From assembly GCF_006442315.1 (NCBI RefSeq), contig NZ_VFVY01000002.1, forward strand, positions 62,001-126,000: 64,000 bases of DNA, written 5' to 3'. Source of the DNA: Mesorhizobium sp. B2-3-4 (GTDB lineage: Bacteria; Pseudomonadota; Alphaproteobacteria; Rhizobiales; Rhizobiaceae). Numbering within the stretch: the first letter of the stretch is position 1; every line of letters begins with the position of its first letter. The notes under the pieces are model-generated. The model had not been told where the DNA came from. It worked only from the letters and a program-made list of their open reading frames with translations, and ran no database searches. Of the stretch, positions 46,611 through 54,382 are shown in pieces. The translations under genes were made by a program, and so were the position numbers.

Positions 46611-47075
46611 AGATGCATGCACGGAACTGGTCTGCCGACCAGGGCGATGTGATTTTTGAAACGGAATTCTGCGTCCGATTCCATCCAGAATGACACGAAA
46701 ACGGCCAGTCCGCTGACGGCCCCGCTGCGGATGACGAGCTCTCGTTTCCAAACGGGCCAGCCCCTCCGGCCAAGCAGGCCGAGCCTGGCGATGTGGTGTC
46801 GGAGCGCGGCTTGGCGGTTTCCTGGCCGCACGCTGGTCTATCCCCTCTGCGGTCCCCTGCCGCCTTTCAACATCAGGGCCGCTTCGGTTTCGACGAAGCA
46901 ATGGGCAGAAAAAGACTTCTTTTTGCGATCCGGCCCGGATGCTCTCTTGCGGTCCTTAGAACACGCAAGGCTCGCTGGGAGGCGACGCCCAAACAAGAGC
47001 GGCTGCCGAAACACAGCCCGGTATATCTGCTTCGAAGCGGCCGATGCCGGCAACAGCCATAGGGGAATCACGACA
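46611..47075. other. 465-base gap without a supported gene
   Basis: Short frames occur on both strands, for example a minus-strand one ending at 46607 whose product would include SFWMESDAEFRFKNHI. None has a ribosome site or known domain. It separates the fused ATPase gene from the nitrate/taurine-type importer and should hold that importer's promoter, but I cannot point to one. Confidence 0.4.
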
Positions 47076-48059
47076 ATGAAGACATTCCGAAATTGCCTGA
47101 TGAGCGCGGTCGGCGCAGGCCTGCTGGGCCTGGGGCTTGCCGCGCCTGCCGATGCCGGCGCCATCCGTCTTGGCATGACGACCTGGGTCGGCTACGGGCC
47201 GCTCTTTCTTGCCCGCGACCTCGGCTACTTCAAGGAGGCCGGTGTCGATGTCGACCTGAAGGTCATCGAGGAATCGGCGCTTTACATGGCAGCGGTCGCC
47301 GGCGGCGACCTCGATGGCGCCGCCTCCACCGTCGACGAACTGATGAAGTACCGTTCGGACGATCTCTGTTTCAAATATATCCTGGCGCTGGACGACAGCC
47401 ATGGCGGCGATGGCGTCATCACCCAACCCGAAGTCAAGTCGCTCAAGGATCTGAAGGGCCAGCAGGTGGCCTTGAACGAGGGCTCGGTTTCCGAATTCTG
47501 GTTCAACGTGCTCCTGAAAAAGGAAGGCATGACCGAGGACGACGTCACCGTCACCAACATGACCGCCGACGATGCGGCGACCGCTTTCATCGCCGGCCAG
47601 GTTCCCGCCGCCGTGACCTGGGAGCCGCACCTCACCGAAGTCCGCAAGGGCGGCAAGGGCAAGGTGCTGATCGATTCCACGACCACCCCTGGCCTCATCG
47701 TGGACGTCATCGCTCTCAAATGCGATCTGATCGAAAAACACCCCGAGGATGTGAAAGCCCTGATCAAGGGCTACTACAAGGCAGTCGAATACATCAAGAC
47801 CAACCCGGAAAAGGCCTATGAGATCATGGCCAAGGGCATTGGCGGCTATCTCGAAAAGCCCGAGGACTTCGCCGCCGGCGCCAAGGGCGTGCGCTATTAC
47901 GACCGCAACCGCAACCTTGAATTCTTCGGCACGCCGCAAAAGAGCGAGGCGTCCGACCTGGTGAACTTCGCGCAGGACATCTGGGGCAAGGCCGGCAAGC
48001 TCAAGATGACGATCGACGCGAAAACCATCCTCGACACCGATTTCATCAGGGAACAGTGA
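47076..48059 (+). CDS. Nitrate/sulfonate/taurine-type ABC substrate-binding protein
   Basis: This 327-residue periplasmic receptor of the NMT1/SsuA-like class has a signal peptide MKTFRNCLMSAVGAGLLGLG ending near PADA. It then has the family start IRLGMTTWVGYGPLFLARDL and the ESALYMAAVAGGDLDGA segment. The ATG at 47076 follows GGGGA; upstream frame is not conserved. Such receptors bind small charged molecules (taurine, sulfonates, nitrate, pyrimidine precursors); the ligand here is unknown. A hairpin separates it from the permease. Confidence 0.9.
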   Translation: MKTFRNCLMSAVGAGLLGLGLAAPADAGAIRLGMTTWVGYGPLFLARDLGYFKEAGVDVDLKVIEESALYMAAVAGGDLDGAASTVDELMKYRSDDLCFKYILALDDSHGGDGVITQPEVKSLKDLKGQQVALNEGSVSEFWFNVLLKKEGMTEDDVTVTNMTADDAATAFIAGQVPAAVTWEPHLTEVRKGGKGKVLIDSTTTPGLIVDVIALKCDLIEKHPEDVKALIKGYYKAVEYIKTNPEKAYEIMAKGIGGYLEKPEDFAAGAKGVRYYDRNRNLEFFGTPQKSEASDLVNFAQDIWGKAGKLKMTIDAKTILDTDFIREQ

Positions 48060-48071
48060 GTCTTCGAAAAA

Positions 48072-48098
48072 CGGGTCGGTCCTTTCCGGGCCGACCCG
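48072..48098 (+). terminator. Hairpin between binding-protein and permease genes
   Basis: CGGGTCGG and CCGACCCG form an 8-bp stem around an 11-base loop, 12 bases after the binding-protein stop. It is in the same place as hairpins in three other importers of this window. Confidence 0.5.
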
Positions 48099-48151
48099 GT
48101 TTGCCGACTGGGCAGAATTTCGCGTTTCAGAAGACTAACGGAGGCCATTCC

Positions 48152-48955
48152 ATGGCACAGAGGCGGACGGCGTGGACGCGCCTGACGACCCCATTCGCCA
48201 ACATTCCCGCCAGCACGGCGACCGCACTCGCGTTGGCGATGTGGGTGGCCGTGATCGGCGGATGGGCGCTGCTGTCCTACGGTCGCGTCGTGCCGAACAT
48301 GTTTCTGCCGACGCCCGGAACCGTGCTGCAGACCACCTATCGCATGTCCCTGGACGGCAGCCTTCTCTACCATACCTTCACCAGCGCCAAGGTGGTGATC
48401 CTGGGCTTCATCGTCTCCTCGCTGATTTCGGTGCCGCTGGGGCTATGGATGGGAACTTACCGGGTCGTACAGGCGCCGCTGGAGCCCTTGGTGAACTTCA
48501 TCCGCTACCTGCCCGTGACCTCTTTCGTGCCCCTGTTCATCCTTTGGATCGGCATCGGTATCGAGCAGCGCATAGCGGTCATCTTCTTCGGCACCTTCTT
48601 CCAGCAGCTGGTGATGATTTCGGACTGCGCGCGCAGCGTCTCCAGAGATCTGGTCAACGCCTCCTACACCTTGGGCACCAAGCGCAGCGAAGCCGTGTGG
48701 CATGTCATTTTCCCGGCAGCACTTCCAGCGATCCTCGACACGCTTCGCGTCACGATGGGCTGGGCCTGGACTTATCTGGTGGTGGCCGAGCTCGTCGCCG
48801 CGTCGAGCGGGCTCGGCTATATCAGCCTCAAGGCGATGCGCGGCTTCCAGGTCGATGTGATCTTCATGGCCATCGCCGCGATCGGGCTTCTGGGCCTCAT
48901 CACCGACACGGCGTTCCGCATTGTCCGGTCGAGGGTCGCGCCATGGGCACCCTGA
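48152..48955 (+). CDS. Nitrate/sulfonate/taurine-type ABC transporter permease
   Basis: This 267-residue SsuC/TauC-like permease has about six membrane helices. It carries the FIRYLPVTSFVPLFILWIGI segment and the ATPase contact around YTLGTKRSEAVWHVIFPAALP. The ATG follows GGAGGCCATTCC. It overlaps the start of the ATPase gene by 13 bases. Confidence 0.92.
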   Translation: MAQRRTAWTRLTTPFANIPASTATALALAMWVAVIGGWALLSYGRVVPNMFLPTPGTVLQTTYRMSLDGSLLYHTFTSAKVVILGFIVSSLISVPLGLWMGTYRVVQAPLEPLVNFIRYLPVTSFVPLFILWIGIGIEQRIAVIFFGTFFQQLVMISDCARSVSRDLVNASYTLGTKRSEAVWHVIFPAALPAILDTLRVTMGWAWTYLVVAELVAASSGLGYISLKAMRGFQVDVIFMAIAAIGLLGLITDTAFRIVRSRVAPWAP

Positions 48956-49836
48956 TTTTGAACGCAAGCTCGCAAACCGCAGTCGAATCAAGGATGGCAA
49001 TGACCGAAACCATCAAGGCGAAAAATCTGGCCGGCACCGCCTCGGCGGCCGGCGATCCGCATTCGACCGGCACGACGATGGCCATCCAGGACGTGACATT
49101 GCGTTACGGCGACGCCAACGGCGTGCTGGCACTGGACGATGTCTCGCTCAAGGTGGCCAGGAACGAATTCTGCGTCATCGTCGGCCCTTCGGGATGCGGC
49201 AAATCGAGCCTGCTCTACCTTGCGGCCGGCCTCAATGACGCGACGTCGGGCAGCATCAAGGTCGACGGCAGGGAAGTGATCGAACCCGGCCCCGACAGGG
49301 GCATGGTGTTCCAGAGCTACACCTTGTTTCCGTGGCTGACGGTGCGCGCCAACGTCGAATATGGCCCCAGGCGTAAGGGCCTGCCCGCCGCGCAGCGCAA
49401 GCAGATCGTCGACCAGTATCTCGACGAGGTCGGTCTCGCTCCCTTCGCCGACCATTATCCGGCCCAGCTCTCGGGCGGCATGAAGCAGCGCGTGGCGATC
49501 GCGCGCGCCCTTGCCAATGACCCGGCCGTTCTATTGATGGACGAGCCCTTCGGCGCTCTCGACAGCCAGACGCGCGGCACCATGCAGAAGCTGCTTCTGC
49601 GTGTCTGGGAGCGGCAGCAAAAGACGGTGCTGTTCGTCACCCACGATATCGACGAGGCGCTGGTGCTGGGAGATCGCGTCCTGGTGATGACGGCCCGGCC
49701 CGGCAAGATCAAGGCCGAGATCAAGGTCGACATCCCGCGGCCGCGCTCGATGGACGTGATTCTCGAACCCGAATTCATCGCGCTCAAGCGCCGCATCCTC
49801 GGGCTCCTGCACGACGAGATCGACGAGGATCACTGA
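48943..49836 (+). CDS. Nitrate/sulfonate/taurine-type ABC importer ATPase
   Basis: This 297-residue ATPase of the SsuB/TauB class has Walker A GPSGCGKSS, Q-loop VFQSYTLFPW, signature LSGGMKQR, Walker B VLLMDEPFGALD and VTHDIDEA. The ATG at 48943 lies inside the permease end; a later in-frame ATG at 49000 (MTETIKAKN) would avoid the overlap and is a possible alternative. It converges on the GMC oxidoreductase gene, with a strong hairpin in the gap. Confidence 0.92.
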   Translation: MGTLILNASSQTAVESRMAMTETIKAKNLAGTASAAGDPHSTGTTMAIQDVTLRYGDANGVLALDDVSLKVARNEFCVIVGPSGCGKSSLLYLAAGLNDATSGSIKVDGREVIEPGPDRGMVFQSYTLFPWLTVRANVEYGPRRKGLPAAQRKQIVDQYLDEVGLAPFADHYPAQLSGGMKQRVAIARALANDPAVLLMDEPFGALDSQTRGTMQKLLLRVWERQQKTVLFVTHDIDEALVLGDRVLVMTARPGKIKAEIKVDIPRPRSMDVILEPEFIALKRRILGLLHDEIDEDH

Positions 49837-49865
49837 GCGCAATTCCGCAATGGGGTCGCGTTGAC

Positions 49866-49895
49866 GCGGTTCAGCGATACCAAACGCTGAACCGC
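49866..49895. terminator. Strong hairpin between convergent genes
   Basis: GCGGTTCAGCG and CGCTGAACCGC form a perfect 11-bp stem with an eight-base loop, midway between the ATPase stop (49836) and the GMC stop (49920). It suits bidirectional termination. The surrounding bases resemble dispersed intergenic palindromes I associate with Mesorhizobium genomes, but that is memory only. Confidence 0.6.
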
Positions 49896-49919
49896 GAGAG
49901 CGTCGAAGGCCGGCGATCT

Positions 49920-51539
49920 CTATCCATGGCCGCCATGCGCCGAGCCCAGGATCATCTCCGCGGCCCTCTGTCCGATCATCATGCTCGGCGCGTTGGTGTT
50001 GCCGCCGATCAGCTTCGGCATGATCGAGGCATCCGCGACCCGCAGCCCATCCACGCCACGCACTTTCAGCGTTGCCGGATCGACGACGGCCATCGCGTCG
50101 GTTCCCATCTTGCAGGTGCCGACAGGGTGGTAGACGGTCAGCGCTTCGGCGCGCAGATAGGCGAGGATCTCGTCGTCGGTGCGGACGTCCTTGCCCGGAA
50201 GCATCTCCTTGCCACGCACCGCGTCGAACTCGGATGCGGCGAAAATCTTGCGCGCGATCTTGATGCCTTCGACCAGCACCATGGCGTCGTCTTCGTCCGT
50301 GAAGAAGCGATGGTCGATGAGCACGTCGCGACTGGAACTGTCGCGTGACAGCCTGATCTCGCCGACGCTTTTCGGTCTGAGCACACAGGTGTGAATGGCG
50401 TAGCCGTGGCCATATTCGATGAGCTTGCCGCGATGGCTGCGATAACCCGGCACGAAGTGGAACTGAATGTCGGGCAGGCCGTTCGCGTGCCTGGTTTTGG
50501 CAAAGCCGCCGGCCTCGACATAATTGGTGGTGAGCATACCCTTGCGGCGGGCGAAATACTGGAATGGTGATGCCGCGATACGGGGCAAGTTGGCAAGCGA
50601 CAAGCCGAGCGTCCTGGTGCTGCTGGAGCGCACGGTGATCATGCCGTCGACGTGGTCCTGCAGGTTTTTGCCGACGCCAGGCAGGTCGAGAACAGGCGTG
50701 ATGCCGATCTGCCTGAGTTCGCCTGCCGGGCCGATGCCGGACGCCATCAGGATCCTGGGCGAGTTGATGGCCCCGGCCGAGAGCACGATCTCGCGCTTGG
50801 CCGACAGCATTTTCTGCTGGCCGCCATGGCGTACGCGCAGTCCAGTGACGCGGCCTTCGGCGATGACAAGGTCGATCACCTCGCATGCGCTGAGCACTGT
50901 CAGGTTCTCGCGCCCGAGCACCGGGCGCATGAAGGCGGTGAAGCTGCTGAAGCGCTGGCCCCGGTCCTGGGTGACGTTGTAGATGCCGAGGCCGAACTGG
51001 CTTGCGGCGTTGAAGTCGCTATTGGCGGGCAGGCCGGCATTTTTCCCTGCCTTGACGAACATGCTGGAAAGCACGTTCGGATCGCGCGGATTGTCGACCA
51101 GCAGCTCGCCGTCTGTGCCGTGGTAGCGTGGATCCTGGGCGACCAGATTGCGCTCCAGCTTCCTGAACACGGGCAGCACGTCGCTATAGGCCCAGCCGGC
51201 GCAGCCGAGTTCGGCCCATTCATCATAATCCTCCGCGGCGCCGCGAATATAGACCATCGAGTTGATCGAACTCGATCCGCCCAGTGCCTTGCCGCGGTTG
51301 ACCGGAATGCTGCGGTTGTTGAGATGGGGCTGCGGCACGCCGACGAAACAATAGTCGTAGTTCGGGTTGCCATAGAGCGACAGAATGCCTGCCGGCACCT
51401 TCACCCGCAGGCTGTCGTCGCTGCCGCCCGCCTCCACCAGGCAGACCCTGGCCGATGGATCGGCGCTCAGCCGATTGGCCACCACGCAGCCGGCCGAACC
51501 CGCGCCGACGATGATGTAGTCATAGCTGTCGATCTTCAT
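49920..51539 (-). CDS. GMC-family oxidoreductase (choline-dehydrogenase-like)
   Basis: This 539-residue FAD enzyme of the glucose-methanol-choline family has the dinucleotide motif GAGSAGCVVANRL (12-24), the GMC signature regions GGSSSINSMVYIRG and LSAGAINSPRILMASGIGP, and the C-terminal HPVGTCKMG histidine and NTNAPSMMIG asparagine segments. It oxidises an alcohol to an aldehyde; the acceptor is probably quinone or oxygen. The ATG at 51539 opens the family N-terminus. It is divergent from the FMO-Rid-DUF1028-ALDH operon, whose aldehyde dehydrogenase could take its product. Confidence 0.92.
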   Translation of the reverse strand: MKIDSYDYIIVGAGSAGCVVANRLSADPSARVCLVEAGGSDDSLRVKVPAGILSLYGNPNYDYCFVGVPQPHLNNRSIPVNRGKALGGSSSINSMVYIRGAAEDYDEWAELGCAGWAYSDVLPVFRKLERNLVAQDPRYHGTDGELLVDNPRDPNVLSSMFVKAGKNAGLPANSDFNAASQFGLGIYNVTQDRGQRFSSFTAFMRPVLGRENLTVLSACEVIDLVIAEGRVTGLRVRHGGQQKMLSAKREIVLSAGAINSPRILMASGIGPAGELRQIGITPVLDLPGVGKNLQDHVDGMITVRSSSTRTLGLSLANLPRIAASPFQYFARRKGMLTTNYVEAGGFAKTRHANGLPDIQFHFVPGYRSHRGKLIEYGHGYAIHTCVLRPKSVGEIRLSRDSSSRDVLIDHRFFTDEDDAMVLVEGIKIARKIFAASEFDAVRGKEMLPGKDVRTDDEILAYLRAEALTVYHPVGTCKMGTDAMAVVDPATLKVRGVDGLRVADASIMPKLIGGNTNAPSMMIGQRAAEMILGSAHGGHG

Positions 51540-51921
51540 GCCAACCCCTCGAGGATGCCGCGCTCAAGGTCCTGAGGAATGGCCGCCGCCGAAGCGCATC
51601 CTGTTCCAGAACCAATCCGTGCCGACACGTGCCCGGCTCGCTTGCCGTCACATGCGGCGCCGCGGACCCGACCTCTGAAACTGTAGAAGCGTCCACCGGC
51701 GCGAGAAATTCGGAAATGGTTACGCGTGACTTCGGAGATTCGTTATGGGCGCCCCCCGGCACGTGCTGTTACTTGTGAGCCCATAACAAGACGAGCGGAT
51801 GGCGCAACTGCTTATCTGGAACACGGCGAAATGGATCACTCCCGGCAGCATCTGCCAGCCGTTGGAGATCAGTTTCATCCCGTGCGGCGGGCGCTGTCGG
51901 ATGGTCAGAAAAGGACTGGGC
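51540..51921. other. 382-base divergent gap containing a long inverted repeat
   Basis: This gap separates the GMC gene from the FMO-like gene. It holds the GTTATGGGC/GCCCATAAC inverted repeat listed separately. Frame of the FMO gene stays open back to about 51799 but without conserved residues. I see no other gene. Confidence 0.4.
51742..51787. promoter_or_regulatory. Widely spaced palindromic operator candidate
   Basis: GTTATGGGC (51742-51750) and GCCCATAAC (51779-51787) are perfect 9-bp inverted arms with centres 37 bases apart. They lie 135-180 bases upstream of the FMO-like gene and about 200 from the GMC start. The spacing would suit two dimers of a regulator such as the LysR protein at 55922. 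Confidence 0.35.
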
Positions 51922-53196
51922 ATGTCGGTTGAGACGATAGACACGCTTGTCGTTGGCGGTGGCCAGGCAGGGGTGGCCATGAGCGAGCACCTGAGCAAGT
52001 GCGGCGTGCCTCATCTCGTTCTCGAACGCGGCCGCATCGCCGAACGCTGGCGCTCGCAGCGCTGGGACTCCCTGGTTGCCAATGGCCCGGCCTGGCACGA
52101 TCGCTTCCCGGGCATGGAGTTTCCGCTTACCGGTCCCGATGGCTTTCCCTCCAAGGAGGAGGTTGCCGACTATTTTGTCGCCTACGCCAAACAGATCAAT
52201 GCGCCGATCCGCAGCGGCGTCGAGGTCAGGTCCGTGCAAAGAAATACCGGCAGGCCCGGATTCCGCGTCGAGACATCCGATGGCGCGATCGAGGCCAACA
52301 GCGTTGTCGCGGCGACCGGGCCTTTCCAGGTGCCGGTCATCCCGACCGTCGTTCCTGCCGATGCCGGCATCCTGCAAATCCACTCCAGCGCCTACCGCAA
52401 CCCGGCGCAATTGCCGAAAGGCGCGGTGCTGGTGGTCGGCGCGGGATCCTCGGGCGTCCAGATCGCGGACGAACTTCAGCGTGCGGGCAGACGCGTCTAT
52501 CTCTCGGTCGGCGCGCACGACCGCCCGCCGCGCGCCTATCGCGGCCGCGACTTCTGCTGGTGGCTGGGCGTGCTCGGCAAATGGGACCTCGAAACCCCGG
52601 GACCGGGCACTGAGCACGTAACGATCGCGGTGAGCGGCGCGCGCGGCGGCGAAACGATCGATTTCCGCCGCCTGGCCGCGCAGGGGCTTACGCTCGTCGG
52701 CATGACAAAGACCTGTCAGGACGGGCTGATGACCTTCGCGCCTGATCTTGGCAAAAACATCGCCCGTGGCGACGCCAATCTGATGTCGCTGCTGGACGAA
52801 GCCGACGCCTATGTCGCGCGCAACGGTCTCGACCTTCCCGAAGAACCCGCTGCCCGCCGGATCGGCCCCGACCCGGACTGCGTGACCAATCCGATCCTCG
52901 AACTCGATCTGAACGAGGCCGGGATAGGTTCCATCATCTGGGCGACAGGCTTTGCCGTCGACTACAGCTGGCTCAAGGTCGATGCCTTCGATGAGAAGGG
53001 CCGGCCGAAGCATCAGCGCGGTGTCTCGACCGAGCCGGGGATCTATTTCCTGGGACTGCCCTGGCAGTCGCGCCGGGGGTCGAGCTTCATCTGGGGTGTG
53101 TGGCACGATGCCAAGCACGTGGCCGACCGCATTTCGACGCAGCGCAAATATCTCGCTTATCACGCCGCGGCAAAGCGCGAGACCGTGGACGCTTGA
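51922..53196 (+). CDS. FMO-like flavin monooxygenase (NAD(P)/FAD-dependent oxidoreductase)
   Basis: This 424-residue two-dinucleotide-domain enzyme has FAD motif GGGQAGVA near residue 12 and NADPH motif VGAGSSGVQIADEL near 170. The C-terminal GIYFLGLPWQSRRGSSFIWG resembles YUC/CzcO-type monooxygenases. It probably oxygenates a nitrogen or carbonyl group of the imported compound. The ATG at 51922 follows AAAGGACTGGGC. It is the first gene of a four-gene operon, with the Rid protein beginning 44 bases downstream. Confidence 0.88.
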   Translation: MSVETIDTLVVGGGQAGVAMSEHLSKCGVPHLVLERGRIAERWRSQRWDSLVANGPAWHDRFPGMEFPLTGPDGFPSKEEVADYFVAYAKQINAPIRSGVEVRSVQRNTGRPGFRVETSDGAIEANSVVAATGPFQVPVIPTVVPADAGILQIHSSAYRNPAQLPKGAVLVVGAGSSGVQIADELQRAGRRVYLSVGAHDRPPRAYRGRDFCWWLGVLGKWDLETPGPGTEHVTIAVSGARGGETIDFRRLAAQGLTLVGMTKTCQDGLMTFAPDLGKNIARGDANLMSLLDEADAYVARNGLDLPEEPAARRIGPDPDCVTNPILELDLNEAGIGSIIWATGFAVDYSWLKVDAFDEKGRPKHQRGVSTEPGIYFLGLPWQSRRGSSFIWGVWHDAKHVADRISTQRKYLAYHAAAKRETVDA

Positions 53197-53240
53197 GCGC
53201 CGCCGACGGCTGCCGCGAGCCTGACCTGATGGAGACCAAG

Positions 53241-53681
53241 ATGAAGCATACCCGAATTCGTACCTTCAATACGAAGGACACCTATCCCGAGCAGAAGCTC
53301 GACAATGATCTGTGCCAGGCGGTCGTCACGCGGGGTGGCCGCACGATCTATCTGCGCGGGCAGTGTCCGCAGGACCTCGACACCGCCAAGAACATCGAAA
53401 GCCATGATCCGGTCGAGCAGACCCACAAGGTGATGCAGAACATCAGGCAACTCATCGAGGAATGCGGCGGCACCATGGAGCATCTGGTGAAGGTGGTTGT
53501 CTACATCACCGATGTCCGCCATCGCGAAGCGGTTTACCGGACGATGGGCGAATATATCAGGGGCGTTCATCCGGTTTCGACCGGCCTTGTCGTGTCGGCC
53601 CTGGCGCGGCCGGAATGGCTGGTCGAGATCGACGGCACCGCCGTCATCCCGGATGATGGCGCCGCCATCATTCAGGGCTAA
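53241..53681 (+). CDS. Rid-family (YjgF/YER057c) protein, Arg-less
   Basis: This is a 146-residue YjgF-fold protein. As in the other Rid protein of this window, the archetypal RidA arginine position is serine (HPVSTGLVV). The EID-type acidic segment is retained, so canonical enamine deaminase activity is doubtful. The ATG at 53241 follows GGAGACCAAG; an ATG at 53229 is also in frame. It sits between the FMO-like and DUF1028 genes, six bases before the latter. Confidence 0.87.
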   Translation: MKHTRIRTFNTKDTYPEQKLDNDLCQAVVTRGGRTIYLRGQCPQDLDTAKNIESHDPVEQTHKVMQNIRQLIEECGGTMEHLVKVVVYITDVRHREAVYRTMGEYIRGVHPVSTGLVVSALARPEWLVEIDGTAVIPDDGAAIIQG

Positions 53682-53687
53682 AGCGTC

Positions 53688-54362
53688 ATGACCTTCTCTA
53701 TTGTCGCAAGGTGCCGGCGCACGGGCATGTTTGGAGTGGCGGTGTCCTCGTCGTCTCCGGCTGTCGCGGCGCGCTGCGCCTATGCACAGGCCGGCGTCGG
53801 CGCGGTCGCCAGCCAGAACGTCACCGACCCGACGCTCGGGACGCGGGCACTGGAGCTGATGGCGCGCGGCGCCTCCGCCGCGGAGGCCGTCGCGATCCTG
53901 AAGCGCACGGGTGCTTTTATCGAATACAGGCAGATACTGGCTGTCGACGCCCAGGGCGGCAGCGCGATCCACTCCGGGCCGAAAGCGCTCGGCATCTGGG
54001 CCGAGGCGCGCGGCGAGAATGTCGCCTGCGGCGGCAACCTGCTTGCCAATGACGGCGTCCCTTCCGCCATGGTCGATGCCTTCCTCGCCTCCGCAGGCGA
54101 CCTCGGCGACCGGTTGATCGCCACCATGCGCGCCGCGCTCAAGGCCGGCGGCGAGGCAGGGCCTGTCCGCTCGGCCGGTATGAAGCTGGTGCGTGATGTC
54201 TCATGGCCCGTTGCCGATCTGCGTTGCGACTGGACCGAGGATTGTCCTGTCGAGCAACTGGCAACGGTGTGGGACATCTACAAGCCTCAGCTCGATGCCT
54301 ATGTCACGCGCGCCCTCAATCCATCCGGTGCGCCGAGCTACGGCGTCCCTGGTGACGAATAG
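53688..54362 (+). CDS. DUF1028 protein (Ntn-hydrolase-like)
   Basis: This 224-residue member of DUF1028 begins MTFSIVARCRRTGMFGVAVS and has the VAARCAYAQAGVGAVASQN segment near 26-45. The family has an Ntn-hydrolase-like fold and appears next to Rid proteins and amide hydrolases in many proteobacteria; no reaction is established. It is cytoplasmic. The gene lies between Rid and aldehyde dehydrogenase with gaps of 6 and 20 bases, so it is co-expressed with both. Confidence 0.87.
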   Translation: MTFSIVARCRRTGMFGVAVSSSSPAVAARCAYAQAGVGAVASQNVTDPTLGTRALELMARGASAAEAVAILKRTGAFIEYRQILAVDAQGGSAIHSGPKALGIWAEARGENVACGGNLLANDGVPSAMVDAFLASAGDLGDRLIATMRAALKAGGEAGPVRSAGMKLVRDVSWPVADLRCDWTEDCPVEQLATVWDIYKPQLDAYVTRALNPSGAPSYGVPGDE

Positions 54363-54382
54363 TCCGACAATCCGGAGCCGGC

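Noticed and set aside
51799..51921. N-terminal extension of the FMO-like protein
   Set aside because: The added 41 residues have no conserved dinucleotide-binding character, and a good ribosome site precedes the ATG at 51922.
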